Assembly: GCF_900176435.1 (NCBI RefSeq)
Contig: NZ_FWYE01000001.1
Span: 584,971 to 648,970, forward strand
DNA: 64,000 nt
Direction of reading: 5' to 3'
DNA from: Picrophilus oshimae DSM 9789
GTDB lineage: Archaea; Thermoplasmatota; Thermoplasmata; Thermoplasmatales; Thermoplasmataceae
Part shown: piece by piece, positions 56,519-64,000 of the stretch
Position numbering within the stretch: the stretch's first letter is position 1
How the letters are laid out: every line of letters starts with the position of its first letter
Program-made: the position numbers and the translations under genes
The notes under the pieces: generated by a model
The model's database searches: none
What the model was told of the DNA's origin: nothing
The model's input: only the letters and a program-made list of their open reading frames with translations

Positions 56519-58963
56519 ATGAAATTTAAGATCACCAGGCTAAGAATCATAGTGTTTATTACATACCTTTGGGTTCTATTCCAGACTTGGTATTACTCAA
56601 TGAGCGTTTTTAAGCTTCATAATTTTTACATTATCGATACTGATACATATCTTCAATCATTAAGCAGTGCAATATTTTCAAATAAATTTTTTGTTAATAC
56701 TGTACCTGGTGGTTCATTTTTTTCGGTTCATGCATCATTTATATTGTTTTTACTGCTTCCATTTTATTCAATATATCCGAATTTTATAGGTTTATATTCC
56801 ATACAGAATATAATAATATTCTCACCGACAATACCATTATTTTTACTTGCAAGGAAAAGGCTTGGTAATAATAACTATTCAATGCTGCTTGCATTATCAT
56901 ATTTAATATATCCGGCAATAACGCCGGTCCCATTTGAGGCCGTTACCATATTCTCTGGCTTCGCAGTCTTTGCATACTACTTCCTTGATGAGGATAAAAA
57001 GATCGGATTTATAATATCGTTTTTATTAATGCTTTCAACAATAGAATTCAATCCATTTATAGGCATTGCGTTCTTTATTCTTATATTGATAAGATCTGGA
57101 ATAACAAAAAATATATTAAATTATATAAATAAAATATTTCATACTGAATTAAACGTCAGGATATACAATAGCTGGCGCTTCTATGCTTTATTTTCTTTGA
57201 TATCGTCCATTGTTATGATGTACCTTGATATAAAATTTATAGCATTTGCATCACATGGAACACACAGCGCATTGCAAAACTCATATGGAACAAATATACT
57301 ATCATTGAAAAATATTATAACAAATATTAAAACAGACACATCATCGAAGATAAACTATGCAATGCTTGTAAATGCACCATATCTATTTTTATCATTGTTT
57401 GATCCTGTTTTGATACTTCAATTTCCATGGATCGGCTTCGATTTAATATCATCGTTCAATGCCTACTGGTCATATGGAATATACTATGAGGCATACCTAT
57501 GGCCATTCGCGGCCATCGGCGCCGTCGAGGGACTTTACAAGATATCAAGCTATGTTAAAAAGATTGATAACAAAAGAATAATAAAGATAAACCCGTCAAG
57601 GGCAAAAAAGCTTATAATATTAATATTTATAGTCATGCTAATATCCTGGGCATACCAGGACGGCATTGGCTACTCTCAGAACATGCCGGTTCATATAAAT
57701 ATCAAGGACCAGCAGCTTTTAAAGGCCATATCGCCTTTAAATGAGAGCTCCTCTGTTTTCACGTCTGCAAATAACATGCCTGTTGTTGAATTAAAATCCT
57801 GGGACACATGGTTTTATGGAAATAATAAGGAATACTTTATTTTAAATGCAACATCTGGATCGCCGCCTTCCGGATATGGTGTATACGATGCCGCCGGAAG
57901 GTACGTTCTGTTCAAAAAGGGTTATGATAATAAACCGCTTTTTAACGATTTAAATTACACAAGGCATTATAATATCGATAATATAGATCAGTCATTCAAT
58001 GTTCTTGTTTTCAACGGCAACTACACGGTTAAATTGTATTTAAAATCCGATGGATATAATAATATATATAATGAAGGCAAATCATCAAACGAAACAAAGT
58101 ATTTTCCGGTCAATACAGGAATAATAATACCATTCAACATTAATAAAACGATGAAAATAACATATATATACACGGATTATCAAATGACATATGGATATTA
58201 CACTGTAAACAGCGCAATATCAAGAAATGAATCAAGATCATCGATAATAGATTACTCAAATTATACAAACTATGCATCATCATCGGAGAAATTTTACTAT
58301 AATATTACTTTAAATCCTGGAACATACTATTTCTGGATTTACTCTTCAGGCTACCCTGGCGGTATTTACATACCGGTTTCACATGGATCATCGAAACTTA
58401 TAAAGATCGATGATACTGGAACAGAGCTATACAATTACAATTTAACATCATCATTTACAATAACAAGCTTCACAGAGCATAAAAATGTGGAATATTCAGC
58501 ATCATCGCTATTACTGCATGCTTCGAATCTAAGCGTTAACAGATTATATAAATTCAAGTCATATTATTACAATGGAACATATTTAATACTTGTTGGACTA
58601 AGATTAAATGAAACCTCATTATTAGAATTAAACAATCCTGAGATTATAATAACAGTAACCTCTGATCATGCAGATTCGTATAATAATATATTTCTTGACA
58701 ATACGTTGATACCTTTAATACCGTTTATCATCGGCGGAATCATTGTATTTATAATACCAGGATATAAAAAAGATCATAGAAGATTAAAAAGGATATCTGG
58801 AGTTCTTGTTCCTGAGCTCATGCTGATCTTTGGGATAATATTTGCCTATGGCTATTTAAACATAATAAGGATGCTTTACAATGTTTACATATTCGCAGCA
58901 TTTGGGATATCAATATCAATACTCCTTTTAATATATTTGTATATTTATTATTCAAAAACTTAA
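56519..58963 (+). CDS. Large membrane protein of the DUF2079 type (GT-C-like)
   Basis: 814 residues. About ten hydrophobic segments in the first 380 residues, with a short ID-TD-TYL segment (about 39-44) and VHASFILFLLLPFYSIYPNF, as in DUF2079 membrane proteins, which resemble GT-C glycosyltransferases and dolichyl-phosphate mannose transferases. Then an outside domain of about 350 residues, Asn/Thr/Tyr-rich with many N-x-S/T sequons, and three or four closing helices (from about 735). Function unknown; acting on lipid-linked sugars outside the cell is plausible from fold and context. Intact, unlike many neighbours. Confidence 0.75.
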   Translation: MKFKITRLRIIVFITYLWVLFQTWYYSMSVFKLHNFYIIDTDTYLQSLSSAIFSNKFFVNTVPGGSFFSVHASFILFLLLPFYSIYPNFIGLYSIQNIIIFSPTIPLFLLARKRLGNNNYSMLLALSYLIYPAITPVPFEAVTIFSGFAVFAYYFLDEDKKIGFIISFLLMLSTIEFNPFIGIAFFILILIRSGITKNILNYINKIFHTELNVRIYNSWRFYALFSLISSIVMMYLDIKFIAFASHGTHSALQNSYGTNILSLKNIITNIKTDTSSKINYAMLVNAPYLFLSLFDPVLILQFPWIGFDLISSFNAYWSYGIYYEAYLWPFAAIGAVEGLYKISSYVKKIDNKRIIKINPSRAKKLIILIFIVMLISWAYQDGIGYSQNMPVHINIKDQQLLKAISPLNESSSVFTSANNMPVVELKSWDTWFYGNNKEYFILNATSGSPPSGYGVYDAAGRYVLFKKGYDNKPLFNDLNYTRHYNIDNIDQSFNVLVFNGNYTVKLYLKSDGYNNIYNEGKSSNETKYFPVNTGIIIPFNINKTMKITYIYTDYQMTYGYYTVNSAISRNESRSSIIDYSNYTNYASSSEKFYYNITLNPGTYYFWIYSSGYPGGIYIPVSHGSSKLIKIDDTGTELYNYNLTSSFTITSFTEHKNVEYSASSLLLHASNLSVNRLYKFKSYYYNGTYLILVGLRLNETSLLELNNPEIIITVTSDHADSYNNIFLDNTLIPLIPFIIGGIIVFIIPGYKKDHRRLKRISGVLVPELMLIFGIIFAYGYLNIIRMLYNVYIFAAFGISISILLLIYLYIYYSKT

Positions 58964-59019
58964 AATACATTTATGATATAAATTATCATGAAGCATGCTA
59001 CCATGATAGCAATCATTGA

Positions 59020-60477
59020 TCGTTCAGCAAGGTTATACTCTATTACAAAAATACATACAAGTCAAATCCATGGGATTACAGCTATGCAATTACAATTAAC
59101 GGAATACAAGTAGCATCAGGAAACACAAATGAACTGGAGAACACAACAGTTTCAATAAACATTACGGAGTACGCATATTTATTCGCCGGTAAAACGGTAA
59201 ATGTAACAGCTTACACCGCAGAATGGGAGAAATCATACTCTGCATACCAGAGTGTCTGGTTCATCGTTTATCCAGGAACAATTCCAAGGGAGCCAAATAA
59301 AATAATAGGCGTTTTCAATAATACGGGCAGCTACACACCAAAGGATCCTGTAAAGAATATATTAATACCATATAATACAAGCCTGAAAAGGAACGTTACG
59401 TTCCCTGATAATGTAACAGCAGCATTCTTAAATCTTTACATTTTACAGAACGGAAACGACGAGTTCTGGTATTCAAACCAGCCGCCATTCAGGGAATTTA
59501 TAATATCTGTAAATAATACAATAATAGCAAGGATATTTCCATATCCAAACATACAGACCGGCGGAATAAACCTGTTCAACTGGCAGCCGATACATGCAAT
59601 AGGTGCATTGATGGACAAACCTTACATGGTAAATATAACGCCGTTTATAAGCATATTAAACGGAACAAAGAATGTTAATTTAACAATAGTAAACAATGAG
59701 GATCAGTGGATAAGAATAGGCCTAAACTTTTTATTATACACCGGTAGCAATGTAAAATCAAGCTACAATGTAAAATTCAGTGAGGTTTACAATTATACAC
59801 AGAACCCAAAAACGGTAAATGAGAGCATACCCTGCTCAGCAGAATATTTAAATGATTCACAGTATGTATTAATAAAATACGATGTATCATCGTTAAATAA
59901 CAATGAGATTATATATAGAAATCTAACAGATAAATTCGTTGCATCAAATATAGAATACGATCCAAATAAAAATATATTGAATAAATACTCAAACGGATAC
60001 ATAATAAATGTTTCAGAGTTAACATCAATGCATGAGATTATTACATGCGATTATACAACAATAAACCACGGATACAAGGATGTTAAAATGAAAACCTCTG
60101 AATACTCGGTTAATTTAAACTATGGTTGCAGCATACTTTTAAATGATAATTGCCAGCTGACAGGCATAGCAATAAAGGACACGTTAACCCAAACAAGAGA
60201 TATATCAATAACAAACATGCTTTACCATGGCTATGTTATATCATCCAGCAACATGATAAACGATGATTCAGTATACGGCCACGATGAATTTGCAGGCCTA
60301 ATAAACAACGGCGTTATAACAAAAATGTATTACAATCATGATAACACGTTAAGAATAGATATACATGTTTACTCCGGAATTAAAGATAATAGCTATGAGC
60401 ATATAGAATACGCTGTAAACAACTCGACGGTAAACAGAAGCGGAATTATGGTATTAAATATATATAAGAAATTATAA
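59020..60477 (+). pseudogene. PNGase A-like peptide-N-glycanase, 5' end missing
   Basis: One frame is open from just after a TGA at 59017 to 60477, about 485 codons, but has no start codon before the ATG at 59608. It matches the PNGase A family (PF12222-type): NGNDEFWYSNQPP, then PYPNIQTGGINLFNWQPIHA, and MVNITPFISIL. The usual signal peptide and first residues are missing, so translation from 59608 would leave only the second half. The family removes N-glycans from Asn. If the 5' end is really lost it is a pseudogene; a different start upstream was not found. Native AT-rich codon use. Confidence 0.72.
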
Positions 60478-60557
60478 ATTTTTTATTGATAAATTATTTT
60501 TATCTATATGACAATGAATGACAATTATTTAAATACATGTACAATTTGTTCAAATTC

Positions 60558-60567
60558 TTTATATATA
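60558..60567 (+). promoter_or_regulatory. TATA-like box of the S-layer-like gene
   Basis: tttatatata is centred about 24 bases before ATG 60587, so the mRNA is probably leaderless, and the box is close to consensus, as expected for a highly expressed gene. Confidence 0.55.
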
Positions 60568-60586
60568 ATAAAATTATAACTTCTCC

Positions 60587-63500
60587 ATGGACAATAAAAA
60601 AATAATAAGCATAGCCATGGTGGCTATCATGGTCCTATCAGCCTTCGCTGTTCTAGGCTCAATGCCTGTGCAGCAGGCTACAACACACAACAAGGCCGCG
60701 GCAACAAGCGTAGGCGGTCTTACATTGGATCCTGATATATTTACACTGAACAAGGAGGCACAAAACACAACGGTCTTTGTAACATCTTCACACGTTTTTG
60801 AGCCTGGTGTTGAGATATACTTCTACTTTTCAAACTCAACATCAAATGTATCATCGATACTTGTTGGAACATATGTTTTACCAGCAGGCATAACAGCATT
60901 GAACAATAAAGTTGTTTTCAATTTTGCAAACGTTGATAAATACATAACAAAGCCTGGAACATACTATATATTAGCAGCCCAGAAGGCATCAGTTCCGGCA
61001 TATGAAACAATAACATTAACAACACAGCACCCACAGTTCTATATAAACGGAATGAACAATGCAACATTATATCCTGGCGAGAACGCAACATTCACCGGTG
61101 TAAATTACACTGCCGGCGATATAGTGTCAATATTCTTTACATATCCTGGAAACAACACGCCATTGGCAACTGCAATTGTTGCAAATAACGGAACATTCTC
61201 AATAACAAAAAAAGTTCCAAATCTAAGTGGAACAGTTTATTATGAGTCATCAGGAAAAGAGTACCTTAAACCATACAATTTAATAGCACAGCAGGATGCA
61301 TTCTCAAATGGATTAACAGCAAATGCAACGTTAGAAATAATGCCGCATGTTGTTGTATCGCCATCATCATTTAATGGTTTAAAGGGATCAACATTAACTG
61401 TAAATGGTTATGGATTCATAGCAGGTGAAACACTTGGCGCAAACACATCAAAGGTATTTAATGTAACATTATATAGAGGTTTTGATGGTGTAACCTACAA
61501 GGTAGATGCATCAAACACTGCAATAACAGTTGCATCAGACGGAACATTCACAATGACAATAACAACGTTAATGAACTTCACAGAGTACGGAGCTTTTAAT
61601 ATATCAATAAAGAATATATCAAGCCTGCCAACAACTGTAATATATATATATACAAATTTCACACAGGATAATGTTGTTTTTGTTTCAACACCAGATACAT
61701 TAAATGAGCTTGGATTCTACTTCAATGCAACATCGGTAGATGGATATTACTATCCAGGCGCCTCATTCTCCGCTGTTGTATTCAATTTTGAGCCAAATGA
61801 GCCAGTTTCAATAATGGTTAATGACTATGTTATAGCAACAAAAAATACAAATTCATTGGGTTATGCATATATAATCGGAAAATTGCCTGCAATGCAAGCA
61901 GAACTATATACAATAACCGCAGTTCAGAAATATATAAGGACTGCACCTTCTGAGGATAAAACATTGGGATTATCACCATTACAATCACTAACAATAAGCA
62001 GCTACTATACTGTATATGATTCTGTTGGCACACTTTCGAACATTACATCTCCGGACAAAGCCTATGAAACGCAGTACATACCATCAGGATCTATAGTAAA
62101 CGTTGCCGCATACGGACTCAATCCAACAAAAATTTATGGAATAACATCTTTTTCTGTGGCTTACGCTAACATATCTGTGGTTACAGTTGGTAAATATATA
62201 AATGACACATCTGCAATGCCAGCTGCAAATGGAACATTGATGTTCACAGTATACTTAAATTACACAACATCAACTACAACAGGAGCTTATGTGGATTTAT
62301 ATTTCGGTATCATTACTAGATATACTGATGATTATATATCTGGTGTTCAGAATGTTCTTGTTTATGCACCAGAATATTCTACGGTTAATTTTTCGTACTC
62401 ATACTTTGAAATAGGTGCACCAAGCATAACTTTAACATCAACAAATCCTTACAGCCTGGTATCTGCAGTATCAGGCATAGGTGAATCATTGCCATTATCA
62501 TACTATATGGAGGTTGGAGGAAATATAACATTAAAATTATCCAATGTTATACCTACAAATGCAACAATGCTTTATCCAGGTGTTTCATACAATTACAATG
62601 TTTACCTTGATAACGCATTGCTTCAATTTAACAAATCGAAGGAAACAGTTATAAACGCAACATCCTATGATAACGCAGTAACAACAACAATAACAAAATA
62701 CTTTATAGTTCCTGATGTAACAGGCCTTGAAAATATTAATGTAACATATGCAATGATGAAGCCTGTTCTTGCATCATCAACAGTTCTTGTATCATCACCT
62801 GCTGCAAAGGGAGCATCATCCGGAACATTTATTGTAAGCGATGATTATGCAATTGCATACAATTTATTAAACGGAAGCAAGGCATATTATAATTTGTCTA
62901 TATCAACATACTCTAAAACTAAACATGAAAACATAACAACCTACTATTCATCATATAGTTATATACTGGATATGGGGGCATTTGTTTATAACTTTACATC
63001 AATGGCTGCACAATCCAACGGAACATATGCAGTATTCCTTGAGGTTACAAACAAAACATCAATGTTATCGCATTACTTCATAAATGATTATGAAACAAAT
63101 GCAACAATTACAACATCATCATCATTATATTATGAGGGGTCTCCAGTAGAAGTTACTGCAAGTAATCTGGTTAGTGACATACCATATGAAATAATATGGA
63201 ACGGCCAGCCATTAGTATCACCATTTGAAACATCTGGTCATACCCATACATCAACATTCTATGCTCCTTACGCTGTTGGTAAACAGACAATATATTTAAA
63301 GGATCTATCAAATAAAGCAATAGTGGCAAGCGCAACATTTGAAATACAAACAAATGTAACGTTAATGACTGCACTAGGAGATTCATCAAATGTGGCATTC
63401 CCAACAGAGGTGGTATACTTCGAGTGGAATGTATCATCACACCCACCGGTCACGGATGAAACAGCCGGTGTCACAAGCGCAGGACCTGTACAGGTAACAG

Positions 63501-64000
63501 TACTATTAAATGGAACACCATACACAACGGTAACAGCATACAATGAGAGTTATATATTAATGGGCTCATTTGCAATGCCCAATGCTCAGCCTGGAACAAT
63601 GTATAACATATCATTAATGTACACGCAGCCATACACAGCAATGAGCAAGGCAGTAACGGCAGAAGAATACCAGCTAAACTACACTGCATATAACACATAC
63701 ACATCAAAGACAAGCGCCCATATAGAATTGGTATCAGGCAGCGGAGCATTCGTAATAATATCACCATCACAGGTAACAGCAATAATAAAGACTGCTGTTG
63801 GCCAGGCATTGAAGGTACCATTAAGTGAGTTAAACGCAACAATAAAGGAATTAAACGGAACTACAGTATTAATATCAACAGACTTCGGTGAGATGATATC
63901 AAACTTATCATCATTAAATGCAACAATATCAAAGGTCTCAGGCAATGTAATGTACATAAACACATCACTAGGCATGGTATCAGCAAAGCTATCATCATTA
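60587..64000 (+). CDS. S-layer-like surface protein, 5' part (continues beyond the window)
   Basis: Over 1130 codons without a stop, still open at the last base. A signal peptide is clear: MDNKKIISIAMVAIMVLSAF, with cleavage probably after the following SMPVQQA region. The rest is Thr/Ser/Asn/Tyr-rich beta-structure with repeated Ig-like modules (for example YPGENATFTGVNYTAGDIV) and dozens of N-x-S/T sequons. Near the right end the sequence turns into heptad-like helical stretches (LSELNATIKELNGTTVL, NLSSLNATISKVSGN), as in stalk or coiled-coil regions before a membrane anchor. Codons are strongly A-ended (aca, tca, gca), fitting high expression. Likely the main cell-surface protein and glycan acceptor. 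Confidence 0.85.
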   Translation, partial: MDNKKIISIAMVAIMVLSAFAVLGSMPVQQATTHNKAAATSVGGLTLDPDIFTLNKEAQNTTVFVTSSHVFEPGVEIYFYFSNSTSNVSSILVGTYVLPAGITALNNKVVFNFANVDKYITKPGTYYILAAQKASVPAYETITLTTQHPQFYINGMNNATLYPGENATFTGVNYTAGDIVSIFFTYPGNNTPLATAIVANNGTFSITKKVPNLSGTVYYESSGKEYLKPYNLIAQQDAFSNGLTANATLEIMPHVVVSPSSFNGLKGSTLTVNGYGFIAGETLGANTSKVFNVTLYRGFDGVTYKVDASNTAITVASDGTFTMTITTLMNFTEYGAFNISIKNISSLPTTVIYIYTNFTQDNVVFVSTPDTLNELGFYFNATSVDGYYYPGASFSAVVFNFEPNEPVSIMVNDYVIATKNTNSLGYAYIIGKLPAMQAELYTITAVQKYIRTAPSEDKTLGLSPLQSLTISSYYTVYDSVGTLSNITSPDKAYETQYIPSGSIVNVAAYGLNPTKIYGITSFSVAYANISVVTVGKYINDTSAMPAANGTLMFTVYLNYTTSTTTGAYVDLYFGIITRYTDDYISGVQNVLVYAPEYSTVNFSYSYFEIGAPSITLTSTNPYSLVSAVSGIGESLPLSYYMEVGGNITLKLSNVIPTNATMLYPGVSYNYNVYLDNALLQFNKSKETVINATSYDNAVTTTITKYFIVPDVTGLENINVTYAMMKPVLASSTVLVSSPAAKGASSGTFIVSDDYAIAYNLLNGSKAYYNLSISTYSKTKHENITTYYSSYSYILDMGAFVYNFTSMAAQSNGTYAVFLEVTNKTSMLSHYFINDYETNATITTSSSLYYEGSPVEVTASNLVSDIPYEIIWNGQPLVSPFETSGHTHTSTFYAPYAVGKQTIYLKDLSNKAIVASATFEIQTNVTLMTALGDSSNVAFPTEVVYFEWNVSSHPPVTDETAGVTSAGPVQVTVLLNGTPYTTVTAYNESYILMGSFAMPNAQPGTMYNISLMYTQPYTAMSKAVTAEEYQLNYTAYNTYTSKTSAHIELVSGSGAFVIISPSQVTAIIKTAVGQALKVPLSELNATIKELNGTTVLISTDFGEMISNLSSLNATISKVSGNVMYINTSLGMVSAKLSSL

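Noticed and set aside
63171..63975. Several 90-120 codon minus-strand frames at the right end of the window.
   Set aside because: They are antisense to the open S-layer-like frame and arise from its biased codon use.

Overview
The window looks like the chromosome of a thermoacidophilic euryarchaeon of the Thermoplasmatales, most like Picrophilus; this is inferred from gene content, not from a database match. The DNA is AT-rich. It carries archaeal ribosomal protein L18e and RNA polymerase subunit N. TATA-like boxes sit about 25 bases before start codons, as expected for leaderless mRNAs. The glyceraldehyde dehydrogenase is of the type known from Picrophilus and Thermoplasma, and large secreted sequon-rich proteins are present.

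Layout. (1) 1-15.6 kb is an ordinary housekeeping region: a tightly overlapped trpF-E-G-C-DAHP synthase operon, an amino-acid permease, pyruvate kinase, a split NYN/Zc3h12a-like RNase gene, a GNAT enzyme, a beta-propeller surface protein, glyceraldehyde dehydrogenase with an MFS transporter, TrmJ-like methylase and an FKBP prolyl isomerase. (2) 15.7-28.0 kb is a recombined island. It has a GC-richer dTDP-rhamnose cluster (rmlA-D-C plus an epimerase), decayed rmlB, glycosyltransferase relics, an IS3-like relic and an FkbM methyltransferase. Two cas1 relics in inverted orientation lie at its edges. (3) 28.0-29.6 kb is the conserved L18e-L13-S9-RpoN operon followed by tRNA-Pro(GGG). (4) 29.6-58.9 kb is a surface-glycan region: many GT2 and GT4 glycosyltransferases, a second AT-rich rml set, a flippase, FkbM and a DUF2079-type membrane protein. 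It also holds a membrane protein kinase with a winged-helix neighbour, a decayed VapBC-like pair, a complete IS481-like element, and an HTH gene preceded by 11-bp iterons. (5) 59-64 kb has a 5'-truncated PNGase A-like gene and the start of a very large S-layer-like protein that runs off the window.

How it fits together. The rml genes make dTDP-L-rhamnose, glycosyltransferases build a glycan, the flippase moves it across the membrane, and the sequon-rich surface proteins are the likely acceptors. Many genes of this system are interrupted, several by a one- or two-base change in a homopolymer or AT-dinucleotide run, while the housekeeping genes are nearly all intact. This could be phase variation, decay after horizontal exchange, or partly sequence error. 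Both rmlB copies in the window are broken.
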